DNA of 64,000 nucleotides from Harmonia axyridis (lineage: Eukaryota > Arthropoda > Insecta > Coleoptera > Coccinellidae), in contig NC_059505.1 in assembly GCF_914767665.1 (NCBI RefSeq), positions 31,121,506 to 31,185,505 on the forward strand. Direction: 5' to 3'. A model generated the notes under the pieces. That model saw only the letters and a list, made by a program, of their open reading frames with translations. It was not told where the DNA came from and did no database searches. This document shows positions 53,311 to 63,275 of the stretch, piece by piece. The position numbers were made by a program, and so were the translations under genes. How positions within the stretch are numbered: position 1 is the first letter of the stretch; every line of letters begins with the position of its first letter.

Positions 53311-56189
53311 AAAATGTAGCTTTAGGGTGCAATACTCAGTGTTTATCAAGAAAATCTGAATCTTCTAAAGGTACTAAGATAACAATTATTCACCAAAATA
53401 TTCAGTCAATTGGCAATTGTGTTAATAGATTAGAAAAATTTGTTCAAGATTTTCCTGATTGCTTATTCTTGTGTATATCAGAGCACTGGAAAACAGAGAC
53501 CCAACTGAGTAACTTCGGCATCAACAATTTTTACTTGGCTGAGGCTGTTTGCCGCAAAAATGAAAACCAGCATGGTGGAAGTGCGATCTTTGCAAGACAG
53601 GGTACACAATTCAAGTCACTCAAAACGATTACAGCTCTTTCAGAACAGGGAATCTGCGAATGCAGCGTATGCCAGTTCATAATTCAAGGAGAAAAAATTG
53701 CTATCATGTGTCTGTACACACCTGGTGGAGTGGTAGCGGATTTTTTGAGATGCCTGGAGGACATACTGAATAAGTTCGTTTCGTTTCCAGGGCGAATATT
53801 CCTAGTGGGTGATTTCAACATCCCAATGCATGAAAAAGATAAAAGTAGAGAAAAAGAACTGTTATTCTCTCTATTAAATTCATACAACATGTTTCCCATG
53901 GTTAAAGAATACACTCGGGTTACAAATGTCAGTAGGTCTTTGATAGACAATATTTTTACCAACTATCCTGAAAATTGTGAGGTTAAGGTGCATTTTAATT
54001 TGATTTCTGACCATGCAGCACAAAGTATGAGTTTCTTCATCCAAAAACAAAATGAATTTGTTTCCAAGAGAATTTTTAATGACTTTAACAAGTTGGATTT
54101 CAAAACTAGACTCAAGGAAGAAGAATGGACTAGGGTATACAATGCAAATAATGCAGATGAAATATGGGATAATTTTCACAATATTTTCCTCTATCATTTC
54201 AATGTCAGTTTTCCCATTAGAAGATTTAAACAAAGAAATAATCCACAAAAGCAAATAAGGAACGACCCAGAGATAGAACGATGTAAGAGACACTTGGATG
54301 TTTTATATGTGATGAGCTCGGTAGATACAACATTCAAACCACAGTATAAACGAGCAAAAAAAATATATGAAGATACACTTGCAAAACGAAAGGCAGAACG
54401 TTTGCAAAAAGAAATAGAAAACTCAGACAATAGAACAAAAACTGTATGGTCCATAATAAATAACATAAAGAGTGGTTCAGGTATACCCAGAGATATCCAG
54501 ATGGATGGAGATGGTGAGATGATTGCAAATCATTTTAACAGCTATTTTCTGAACTGTACAGCAGACTTGTTGTCTGCTTCACCTGTAGGAGACCACCAAA
54601 CTTATTTCGAGCAAGCAAATAGATCAATGTTTCTCAAACCAATAACAGAAACTGAGATAATAAAAGTAGTGAATAGCTTGAGTAATAAACACAGTAGTGG
54701 TTATGATGAAATACCAACTTCTTTGATGAAATTTTGTATTCATGAGGTCATTTCACCCCTAACTTTTGCCATCACCACATCTTTCAGAACAGGGGTTTTT
54801 CCAGACAAATTAAAACTGGCAACTGTAAGGCCTTTACATAAAAAAGGAGATGGGTCAGGTGTGGAGCATTATCGACCGATAAGTTTGCTGCCGTGTTTTT
54901 CCAAAGTGTTTGAGAAATGCATGAGTATCAGATTGATGGAGTACTTTTTGGATAATGATATGTTCTATAGGGGCCAACATGCCTACATGAAAGGAAGGGG
55001 AACTCAGACTGCTCTGTATGAATTTACTGAGTCAATCTTACAAGCACTGGAGAATAAAAGCTACGTGATGGGTTTATTTTTGGATCTGACAAAGGCTTAT
55101 GACTGTGTAAATCATCAGCTTTTGTTGAAGAAACTGAAGCTGTATGGGATAACTGGGGTTGTTATGTCCTGGTTGAGGTCGTATCTATCGGGAAGGTTGC
55201 AGCAGACTGTTGTTACTGAAAAAGGAGTATCTGTGAAGTCAAGGATAGGGATGGTTGAGATGGGCATTCCACAGGGAAGTATAGTCGGTCCAATTTTGTT
55301 CAATATATATATTAATGACGCTCGGGAGTGTATTGTTGGACAGAATTGCTCGTTAACTAACTATGCCGATGATAAGAACATATTAATAACTGCTCAAGAA
55401 ATGCAATCATTACTCAATGATTCGGATAGGATTTTTAAATTATTTTCTGAATGGACTTCAAACGAAAGACTGATTTTAAATGAAAATAAAACGAATTGTG
55501 TCATATTCAAAACCAACAGATCTAACCTTGAGTGTCCAAATACAATAAAACTAAATGAATCTGAAATTAATATAAGTACTGAAACTAAGCTCTTAGGATT
55601 AACGATAGACTCAGTTCTATCATGGGAAGCTCATATAGAAAACCTCAATAAGAGATTGAACTCGGTTTGTTATACTTTGAGAGTTATGTCACAATATATC
55701 GGCAAAGATGGCCTGAAGATGATTTATTATTCAAATTTTGAATCCCTCGTTAGATATGGTTTAATTTTTTATGGTAGTGTCAGAGCAGTGGACAATATAT
55801 TTAAGACACAGAAAAGAGCAGTCAGGACAATAAATAAACTTGATTTTAGAGCTTCATGCAGAGGTTATTTCAAGAGTAGCAATTTTCTAACAGTAATAGC
55901 GCTACACATTGAAGAGTGTATAATGTTTCTTTTCAAGAATAGAGATTACTTCAGTTCAAATTTGCCATCACATTCTCATAATAATAGAAATTGTTTATAT
56001 GTATATCCAGTTCATAGATTGACTGTAACGGAGAGAGGAGCAAAGTATTCTTGCATGAAGTACTATAACAAATTGCCACCAAGAATAAGGCAAATTGATC
56101 AACAAAATCGATTCAAAAAAGAATTACACAAGTTTTTACTAGATCTTGAACCATATACAATCCATGAGTATCTCAATTCTCCAACATAG
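53226..56189 (+). CDS. CR1-like retrotransposon ORF2: endonuclease-reverse transcriptase
   Basis: Endonuclease nicks target DNA and RT copies the element's RNA. The frame is open from 53226 (after a TAG) but has no ATG until 53706, which would cut off the nuclease start. The EEP endonuclease motifs begin earlier: IIHQNIQSI, CISEHW, GGSAIFA, LYTPGG, LVGDFNI, SLIDNIFTN and ISDHAA. RT motifs: LATVRPLHKKGDG and YRPISLLPCFSKVFE, LFLDLTKAYDCVNH (catalytic Asp), GIPQGSIVGPILFNIYIND, NYADDKN (YADD active site, about residue 632 counting from 53469), and KLLGLTIDSVLSW. A thumb/C-terminal region follows to YTIHEYLNSPT. All motifs are intact. Translation probably needs a -1 frameshift from ORF1 (heptamer 53250-53256) or a non-AUG start. 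Confidence 0.88.
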   Translation: MQFYERTTFFRTSTEFKIVNSNNDDQKLKNVALGCNTQCLSRKSESSKGTKITIIHQNIQSIGNCVNRLEKFVQDFPDCLFLCISEHWKTETQLSNFGINNFYLAEAVCRKNENQHGGSAIFARQGTQFKSLKTITALSEQGICECSVCQFIIQGEKIAIMCLYTPGGVVADFLRCLEDILNKFVSFPGRIFLVGDFNIPMHEKDKSREKELLFSLLNSYNMFPMVKEYTRVTNVSRSLIDNIFTNYPENCEVKVHFNLISDHAAQSMSFFIQKQNEFVSKRIFNDFNKLDFKTRLKEEEWTRVYNANNADEIWDNFHNIFLYHFNVSFPIRRFKQRNNPQKQIRNDPEIERCKRHLDVLYVMSSVDTTFKPQYKRAKKIYEDTLAKRKAERLQKEIENSDNRTKTVWSIINNIKSGSGIPRDIQMDGDGEMIANHFNSYFLNCTADLLSASPVGDHQTYFEQANRSMFLKPITETEIIKVVNSLSNKHSSGYDEIPTSLMKFCIHEVISPLTFAITTSFRTGVFPDKLKLATVRPLHKKGDGSGVEHYRPISLLPCFSKVFEKCMSIRLMEYFLDNDMFYRGQHAYMKGRGTQTALYEFTESILQALENKSYVMGLFLDLTKAYDCVNHQLLLKKLKLYGITGVVMSWLRSYLSGRLQQTVVTEKGVSVKSRIGMVEMGIPQGSIVGPILFNIYINDARECIVGQNCSLTNYADDKNILITAQEMQSLLNDSDRIFKLFSEWTSNERLILNENKTNCVIFKTNRSNLECPNTIKLNESEINISTETKLLGLTIDSVLSWEAHIENLNKRLNSVCYTLRVMSQYIGKDGLKMIYYSNFESLVRYGLIFYGSVRAVDNIFKTQKRAVRTINKLDFRASCRGYFKSSNFLTVIALHIEECIMFLFKNRDYFSSNLPSHSHNNRNCLYVYPVHRLTVTERGAKYSCMKYYNKLPPRIRQIDQQNRFKKELHKFLLDLEPYTIHEYLNSPT
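53250..53256 (+). promoter_or_regulatory. Candidate -1 frameshift site (T TTT TTA)
   Basis: In the ORF1 frame the codons are CAT TTT TTA, so T TTT TTA fits the X XXY YYZ slippery pattern and is the same heptamer used in HIV gag-pol. It lies inside the 85-nt overlap (53226-53310), and slipping back one base leads into the ORF2 frame, which stays open to 56189. No strong downstream stem-loop is evident by eye, which is a weakness. Confidence 0.5.
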
Positions 56190-56277
56190 AATTTATATTT
56201 GTTTTTTTCTTTGACATATATTTCGTTCTGATTATATATATATTGTAAAAGTGTATGTGTAAGATTTTCGAAATAAA

Positions 56278-56306
<29 letters not shown>
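56278..56306 (+). repeat. (ATT)n 3' tail of the CR1-like element
   Basis: About nine ATT units following GAAATAAAT. It marks the 3' end of the retrotransposon, and short (AAT)n-headed fragments at 19182 and 23340 look like inverted copies of such tails. Confidence 0.8.
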
Positions 56307-56308
<2 letters not shown>

Positions 56309-56369
56309 TTCTGAATCAGCTCATTTTATTGAGAGTAAATGTTGTAGATCCCTGAAGATGGTCATCAAA

Positions 56370-56810
56370 TATTGATTAGCGCAAATATCAACCCAAAGAA
56401 AAAATTAAATTTTCTGAAATCCTAATTCCAATTGTAAATGTTGATCTGCATATCTATTTCACAGAAGAGTAATATAGAAGATCTATAATTACCTGTTCAA
56501 ATTGCCATCTCTGTATATCTTATCAGAGAAACTTTTTCTTTCTAGTCTCCGTAGTTGTCAAATTCAAAATAGTGTTTTTTGAACTATCAAGAAGAAGAGT
56601 GACATGTCAGCCTTTCAAATTGAAGGTTCTGATTGACATTCGGTTTTAATTTTCGGATCATTCATGAATGTTGTGGAATTTTGTCCCCGTGTTTCGAGTT
56701 TTAAGAATTTTTCAAGAGGGAACATTATTATGAGTTTATTGTAGCCATATCATTTCATTGTAAGTGACCTGATTGTAATTTCTAAATCTGTTTGTCTTAT
56801 CGAAAGTCAA
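56370..56810 (+). mobile_element. Second partial copy of the CR1-like 5' region
   Basis: 56370-56545 matches 50640-50830 (CACAGAAGAGTAATA, GATCTATAA) and 56555-56800 matches 51905-52200 (CTATCAAGAAGAAGAGTGAC; TTGTGGAATTTTGTCC; CATTGTAAGTGACCTG). The two parts are contiguous here, giving an empty site for the foldback at 50880-51899. It lies in the same orientation just after the full element's tail; no ORF1 follows. Either a tandem older copy or a duplicated flank. Confidence 0.6.
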
Positions 56811-57874
56811 ATTTTTAGATTCCTGAAGATGATCGAGATATTCAACCGAAAGCTTGGAATTTTAAGAGAATAAAGAGATAGAGCTCAATTGTAAGATTAC
56901 TATACCGATATTACTTATTTATATTCAATAGTAATCGATATTCTTGCATGATGTTTATATTTGATTCGTTTGATAAAATGCTGTAAACATGTTGTTTTGG
57001 GCGAAATGAGACAATCTTTTAGCCATGTTACTGTGAGATTGAATCTTTGATTGAAGTGTAAAATGAATCAAAGTATTTTTCAAAGACTAACATGAATGAC
57101 GATCGCTCAAAAGCTGCTGAATTCAACGAAGAAGAAAATCATTCAAATTCGAAATCTACATAAACCTTCGAATGTGAAATGAAACAGAACAACTCCTTAG
57201 ATCCGAAACGTAACAGATCAGCATCAAAGAACAAAGCATCGCAATAGGAAACTAATAAAACGCAATGAATTGCAACGAAATTCTCGATCTTGAAATCCTC
57301 CACAGACGCAGAACACAGAATAGTCTGAAGAGATCGGAGGCCTTTTATCTCCCACTTGGAGGTTTTATTGTTTTTCCTATCCTGTATACATCAAGCCAAC
57401 AATCGGAGTATTCCAGTACAATGTGTGTTCCTGTGTAGGGAAAATACGTGAATGAAGTTACTCTCGTGGAACCCTCAAACATTTCAGGTTTGGCCGAAAA
57501 TATCGCGGAATGAAAGGGATGCTCTCTTGTTTCGGGCCCCGTCATATATTCTATGATTCGTCTGAGGGTTCTTTGACGGACAGATAAACTTCTGTAGTGG
57601 TAAACCCTTTGTCCGTGCGTTTCTGAAGGGACAATAGAAATAACGAACGAGTACGATAAGGTGAACGGAACGATGTTATCAGGTCTTTATTCCGGGGGAA
57701 CGGGGCCTTACTCTGACACCAGCTTTGATGCCGACTCACAGAATTTCGGGCAATAAGTCAGGCGGGGGTTTTGGAGAAGTCACTTCGAGTGGAAAATCAT
57801 TCTTTGAGTTTCCGTTTGACTTATCGAAACTACATGGGAAAGGCACGAACTAGGACTATTATGGATATGGTCCT
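56811..57874. other. Unassigned DNA with a GC-richer segment (57340-57790)
   Basis: Two adjacent minus-strand frames of 62-66 codons (57345-57739) show no motif. A CCTGAAGATGATCGAGATAT word near 56822 resembles part of 56354-56372. Confidence 0.35.
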
Positions 57875-58450
57875 CAGAGTAATAAACAGAGGTAGCATAT
57901 GTTATTTTCAGTAAGCAAATTTTGTCTTCAACATGAACTATCAAATTTGACATGAAGAGAGCAGAAATGAAAACATATCAGTGATACGATATTTCACTCA
58001 ATTCGCGAGTTTTCCACAAAGAACGCACTTCTTATGTCCCATAGTGAATCAACGTTTCATATCAATTCAAAATATATTGAAATAAATACCCAAATATATC
58101 AGAAATTCAGAAAACGAATTTCAAGCGCGCCAAACGACAAGAAACAACCGATGACACTAGGAGAGCAAAAGTTGCCAAACCTTGGATTTCAGCAGGTAGA
58201 TACAGAAAATAATAAATATTCTGCTTATTATAAATTCGACAATTAGGAAAAATATCGGATTCCAAATATTCAAATTTACATATTTAATAGGGAATCACTC
58301 AAACAAATATATTTCATTCAATATAATATCCATTTACAATGATATAGTAGAATTGTGGATTTGAAAACATATCACAATCCGACAACGTAATCTAACCATG
58401 TTGGAGGACATGTGAATTGCATATACTCTCTATCTATGTTTGTTACTCTA
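57875..58450 (-). mobile_element. M1 TIR element, inverted copy
   Basis: Left end CAGAGTAATAAACAGAGGTA (with a deletion in the TIR) and right end read inward AGAGTAACAAACATAGATAG. Between them the sequence is the reverse complement of 6371-6941 (AAGTGCGTTCTTTGTGGA inverted as TCCACAAAGAACGCACTT). Imperfect 8-bp flanks TATGGTCC / TATGGTCA may be the target duplication. Confidence 0.7.
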
Positions 58451-58462
58451 TGGTCACAACGA

Positions 58463-59525
58463 TGAAAAAATCGAATGGCAAAGAAAATATTCCATAGAAT
58501 GTAATCGAAAATAGTTATTCATTTGAAATAGTATATTGTGCAACAATGTGGGGAAAGTCCAACTTTTCTTGCGAGTGTGGAAGTTTGTGGCACGAGCCTG
58601 AAAGGCGAGTGTCGCAAACACACGAGCGAGAAAAGGACTTTCTCCACATGTTGCACACTATACTTTTCCTACAACTCCAGAAATTTCAATTATTCAAGTA
58701 AAAGACTTGATTCAAATCAAAATGGCTTTCGTTGAAAGTATGTGCTAATTTATTGCCTATCTATAGAAACGACTCAAAAGCTCAATTTCATTGGTCTACC
58801 AAGCGAGGTGTGGGCAAAGTGCCGTGAGAAATTATATTTCTCACAGTATGAGCAATACATAGTTTTGAAATTGAGTAAGCTATGAAGAATACGCTATTTT
58901 TCAAAGCTGTTGTAGGAAAAAATCTTTAATTTACGATAAAGTTGATTTCGATTTCAGAAAAACATAGTATCTACACCTAGTGGTGAAAGAACATTTCGGA
59001 ACTTCAACGTTTGTTGCCAAAATGTGTAATTGGGTAAAATTGCTGAGATGAGACCCTAAGACTAATTTCTAGGGGTCGTTTGGCTTATTTGGCAATAAAA
59101 CTCCTATCCAGTTTTTACAAATTCAATGAAATCAAAATTCACAAAGATCGACCTTTTTCACTCTGAACTAATTGAACTTAAATGAATGAGATTTCACCGA
59201 TTCGATTTTCAAGGAAAGGATTCCTTAGATTGTAATCGAAAATAGTTATTCATTAAAAAAAAATCTTTAATTTATGATAATGTTGTTGCGATTTCAGAAA
59301 GAATAGTATCTGCAACTTGTGGTGAAAGCACATTACCGAACTTCAACGTTTGTTGCCAAAATGTGTAACATGACAATTGCCCACTTTGGCTAAAATTGCT
59401 GATATGATACTCTAAGACTATTTTTTAGGAGTGGTTTAGCTTATTTGGCAATAATACTCCTACCCAGGTTTTTACAAATTTAATAAAATCAAACTTTACA
59501 AAGAGAGAAATTAAAGGAATTAGGT
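58463..59525 (+). repeat. R3-related tandem duplication (two ~330-bp units)
   Basis: Unit 1 (58463-59189, including a 387-bp insertion) and unit 2 (59190-59525) share TGTAATCGAAAATAGTTATT, AACTTCAACGTTTGTTGCCA and CTTATTTGGCAATAA in the same order; GATTTCACCGATTC begins unit 2 and recurs at its end. The sequence of each unit is the left part of R3 (as in 47198-48080). Confidence 0.65.
58526..58912. mobile_element. Insertion of hairpin sequence in tandem unit 1 (387 bp)
   Basis: Unit 2 reads GTTATTCATT then AAAAAAAAATCTTT. Unit 1 has the same flanks separated by this segment. It holds a 138-bp imperfect palindrome (58531-58668: TATTGTGCAACAATGTGGGG and its inverse CCACATGTTGCACACTATAC) and a second TIR pair TTCCTACAAC (58666) / GTTGTAGGAA (58905). 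Either one compound MITE or two adjacent insertions. Confidence 0.55.
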
Positions 59526-59870
59526 TTCACCGATTCACTGAGCTTTCACGATAACTGATATGGAACCTCTTAAGCTGATTATTTTCAGCCTTTAAAATAC
59601 TAGATCTTAGCAGGCAACTTCAGCATTCTAATTTCCATTTACCGTGGTTGATGTTATAACACCAGGTATTTTGCAGGTATATTCTCTCAGTTTCAACGAG
59701 GAAGTATTTCAGCAACTAGATTAGTTTAACGTACGTACTATTCCATCTATGGGAGGTTCTTGTTGTTTCAAATCTCAAGTGGAGTTCTTCTTAAGATATT
59801 TCAATCCCAAGGGAGGTTCTTCTTGAGATTTTTCACTCCCAAGGGAGTATATTGCTTGGGATGTAGGCAT
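59526..59870 (+). mobile_element. R3 repeat, copy c (right part)
   Basis: Continues the R3 sequence: TTCAGCCTTTAAAATACTAG, CTTAGCAGGCAACTTCAGCA, TTCTCTCAGTTTC, then about three imperfect 35-bp tandem units around TCCCAAGGGAGGTTCTTCTT (59755-59845), the same minisatellite-like region as in copy a (37420-37560). Confidence 0.6.
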
Positions 59871-60024
59871 CGGCTTAAAACCATTTATATTGTCTTCCCG
59901 GAAAGTATCGCTTTCACTTCTAGATACACATTGCATTATTTTTGTAACGTCCAAGAAAATTCAATATACACCTAATCAACTCTGTTTTCCCGTTAGCTAA
60001 GAGGTCATAATAAGACGGATTCAG

Positions 60025-60874
60025 TGTAGGCTTGGTTAATCGATCGTCTAGAGGTATGATTCGATTACCTGGCCTTTCGTCTTTTTCTCCGTGACTTTGT
60101 TGGATTTGTAATAATTGAGCTCTTTTGAATTATTTACATCTATTTACAAAGCCACAATTATACAGTACAAACTCAGTATTGAGAAGATCTTAATTACGTC
60201 TTAATTACAAGTTTCTCACTACGGTACTGAATTTCGTCTTTAACTCGTTTGTTGATTACTCGAAACGTCTTGGATTATCACGTCTTCGTCGTACTTCAAG
60301 TTTTCGGTCGTCTCGTCTTTAACTAGTTCGCGACTCGTCTTAATCTAGTCCGCGAAACGTCTTTTCGTCTTACGTCTTAATTTGACCGCCCGAACTTGAC
60401 TCGTCTTCGACTTAAGTTAAAACTGTCCCGTCTGTACCCGTCTTCGGTTTAATTTGAACTGTGCTCTCTGTCGATTGGAACTGCCCTCCCCTAGACCTCC
60501 CTTCTCTCAGTTTGACCACACTCTAATGGGAAGGTACCATCCCCTAGTCCAATAAGAGCTTTTGCCGTACCGCCCCCAAAGATCTTCTAGATTCTAGAAG
60601 GACTAGAACCTGATAAACAGATGTAACACATCTGGTACAACCGTCTTGTTCTCGAACTTTCCCAACCCCGTAAATCTCTTAAGTTTTACAACCGACATGA
60701 CACATTCTTCGACACCCCGAAGAATTACACATCCTTTTTACATTATATGTACAATAACAATTCGTTCCCTGTGAATCAATTGAAACTGTCATGCCCTCGA
60801 CACTAAAAGAAACTAATAGGTCTCCAAGGTTGACCATCACATTTATTTACAGGGAACAATATTTGGATCCTACA
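60025..60874. mobile_element. Solo LTR, copy 3 (850 bp)
   Basis: TGTAGG start, CCTACA end, exact 4-bp duplication TCAG (60021-60024, 60875-60878). Closer to copy 2 than to copy 1 (shared GCCTTTCGTCTTTTTCTCCG). Its reading at CGAAGAATTACAC shows the uninterrupted site used by the insertion in copy 1. No internal retrotransposon sequence. Confidence 0.85.
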
Positions 60875-60879
60875 TCAGT

Positions 60880-61741
60880 ATCTGGACGAATAAACTGGCA
60901 AATTCTCTTTACTACCCTTTGTGCTTCTAACAAATTTCCTAAATATAAATCTTACATTTCAAAATGTAAGCTGAACTAAACTCCAAGTTGTGTTAAATCC
61001 TTCAACCTTAGAACTTCCATCATTGATTCCACGTTCAAACCCTGGCAGGACACAACACTGCCACGTCACAGCACCTTCCAGAAACCCTTCAACAGTTCGT
61101 TGGCGTCTTGAATTCCCCGAATCACATCCATTATGTAGAGGCCGCATTCCAATCCCGAATGATCCGATTGTTCATCGGGATAAATGGCAGAATCTATATC
61201 CGCTGGCATATTCTCCCGCCGAGCCCATAATTAGAGAAACGATAGGAGGCACTTAGCGGCGTTTATTGAAACAATATTCCTCCATTAATCCTCGGATATT
61301 GTCAGGTAATATCGTGGAGATCATTTTTATCGCATATTAGGAATTGTTCTGGACCGTTATCGTCCTCCATTATTTCGCGGTGGATGATTAGTGGAGGAAC
61401 ATAAGCCTCGTATTCAGGAAATGGTCACGGTATATACCTGTTGTGCAAACTTCGGGCCAAGTCTGCTCTGAATGAGATCCGAAGTTTGTTCGTGTACCTG
61501 ACAAGATTTCATTAAGAGTTGTTAGGGACGAGGCGAGCCATTAATTGAGTTTTCTATACTGGGAAGATGATGAACGTCGGGGATGAGGCGGTCTAAACCC
61601 GAGAAAAATCGCTGCGTACAAGAGGAAAATAACGATGCTGCAGTTTTTCATCGATTTATTGGAACAATGCTGCTTAGAGGTGGACGCATTGGGTATGTTA
61701 GTCGTGCACATATACTCTAAGTATTGGAATACACGTAGTCC
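60880..61741. other. Unassigned DNA, partly GC-richer (60980-61250)
   Basis: An 88-codon plus-strand frame (60990-61256) has no recognised domain or splice context. No element ends found. Confidence 0.35.
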
Positions 61742-63275
61742 CAGGGTAATGATCATAAAGGGTGTTTTTTCTAGAGCTATAGAACATTAAATTGCAATAA
61801 AACAACGATGGATTATTCGATTGACATGAACTTTATTTATCCGCAAGATAATCTTGTGGAATTACATTTTAAATATGATTTCTGGCATATGACCGCCACG
61901 GCTGGCTCGGATGTAGTCCAATCTGGACGTCCAATTTTTGGATGACTTTTTCCAACATTTGTGGCCGTATATCGGCAATAACACGGCGAATGTTGTCTTC
62001 CAAATGGTCAAGGGTTTGTGGCTTATCCGCATAGACCAATGACTTTACATAGCCCCACAGAAAGTAGTCTAGCGGTGTTACATCATAAGATCTTGGAGGC
62101 AAATTCACAGGTCTAAAACGTGAAATTAGGCGGCCACCAAACGTGTCTTTCAATAAATCGATTGTGGCACGAGCTGTGTGACATGTTGCGCCGTCTTGTT
62201 GGAACCACAGCTCCTGGACATAATGGTTGTTCAATTCAGGAATGAAAAAGTTAGTAATCATGGCTCTATACCGATCACCATTGACTGTAACGTTCTGGTC
62301 ATCATCGTTTTTGAAGAAGTACGGACCAACGATTCCACCAGCCTATAAAGCGCACCAAACAGTCAATTTTCCTGGATGTAACGGTGTTTCGACATACACT
62401 TGAGGATTAGCTTCACTCCAAATGTGGCAGTTTTGTTTGTTGACGTAGTCATTCTACCAAAAGTGCGCATCATCGCTAAACAAAATAAAATGGAAGTAGT
62501 GCGCCATACGTATTCCGCACAAAACCATTATTTTCGAAATAAAATTGCACTATTTGCAAGCGTTGTTCAGGCGTGAGTCTATTCAAGATGCATTGCCAAA
62601 CCAAACCGAGAGTAAATCACTTGACAGATGTTAAATCGGTCGCCATCTGGAACAGTAATGCCAACTTAAAGTTATATACCTCGAAAAAAAAACACCCGTT
62701 AGATAGATGGAGCATATGTCATTTTCAGTATACAAATTTTGTCCCCAACATGAACTATCAAATTCGACGTGAAGCGCGCGAAAATGAAATAAATCAGTGA
62801 TAAGATATTTCACTTAATTCGCGAGTTTCTCCACAAAGAACGCACTTCTTATGTCCCATAGTGAATGAATGTTACATATTAAGTCAAAATATATTGAAAT
62901 AAATACCTAAATATATCAGAAATTTAGAAAACAAACTTCAAGCGCGCCATATTACGTGAAACAACAGATGACACTGCGAGAGCAAAAGTTGTCAAACCTT
63001 GGATTTCAGCAGGTAGATACAAAAAATAATAAATATTCTGCTCATTATAAATTTGACAATTAGGAGAAATATCGGATTCCAAATATTCAAATTTGCATAT
63101 TTAATCATGAATCACTCAAATAAATATATTTCATTCAATATAATTTACATTCATAACGATATACTAAAATTGTAAATTCGAAATTATATCACAATCTGAC
63201 AACGTAATCTAACCATGTTGGGGACATATTAAAATTGCGTATACTCCTTTTATCTATATGTTTATTACTTTATGC
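61742..63275 (-). mobile_element. M1 TIR element, copy split by a DD41D mariner
   Basis: The TIR fragment CAGGGTAATGATCATA (61742-61757) and TAGATAGATGGAGCATATGT (62700 on) are two parts of one M1 terminus, separated by the mariner at 61758-62699 with the TA duplicated. The body runs on to the other TIR at 63275 (ATGTTTATTACTTTATGCAC) as the inverse of 6371-6941. Confidence 0.7.
61758..62699 (-). mobile_element. DD41D (rosa-type) mariner, internally deleted (942 bp)
   Basis: TA on both sides (61756-61757, 62700-62701). Ends AAGGGTGTTTTTTCTAGAGC and, read inward from the right, ACGGGTGTTTTTTTTTCGAG. The transposase reading frame is intact from about 62261 to 61869 and contains ELWFQQDGATCHTARAT (second Asp), PRSYDVTPLDYFLWGYVKS (third Asp, 41 residues between) and a normal C-terminus. 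Upstream, FSDDAHFW is followed by a stop, and frameshifts lie near 62340-62400; the N-terminal DNA-binding domain is largely deleted. So it encodes no complete transposase. It is closely related to the copy at 1-683. Confidence 0.85.

Larger units (their letters stand above)
50640..56306 (+). mobile_element. Nearly complete CR1-like non-LTR retrotransposon
   Basis: Two long open frames in order (ORF1 52225-53310 with a PHD-like finger; ORF2 up to 56189 with endonuclease and reverse transcriptase), a 3' UTR and an (ATT)n tail (56278-56306). PHD-type fingers in ORF1 and the RT style point to the CR1/L2 group. The 5' border is inferred: 50640-50877 and 51902-52200 both match a second partial copy at 56370-56810, in which they are contiguous, so the 1,020-bp foldback at 50880-51899 is an insertion. 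A poly(A)-like signal AATAAA precedes the tail. No target duplication could be assigned because the true 5' end is uncertain. Confidence 0.75.

Noticed and set aside
53313..53319. ATG right after the ORF1 stop as the ORF2 start
   Set aside because: It is in the ORF1 frame and is followed immediately by TAG, so it cannot start ORF2.
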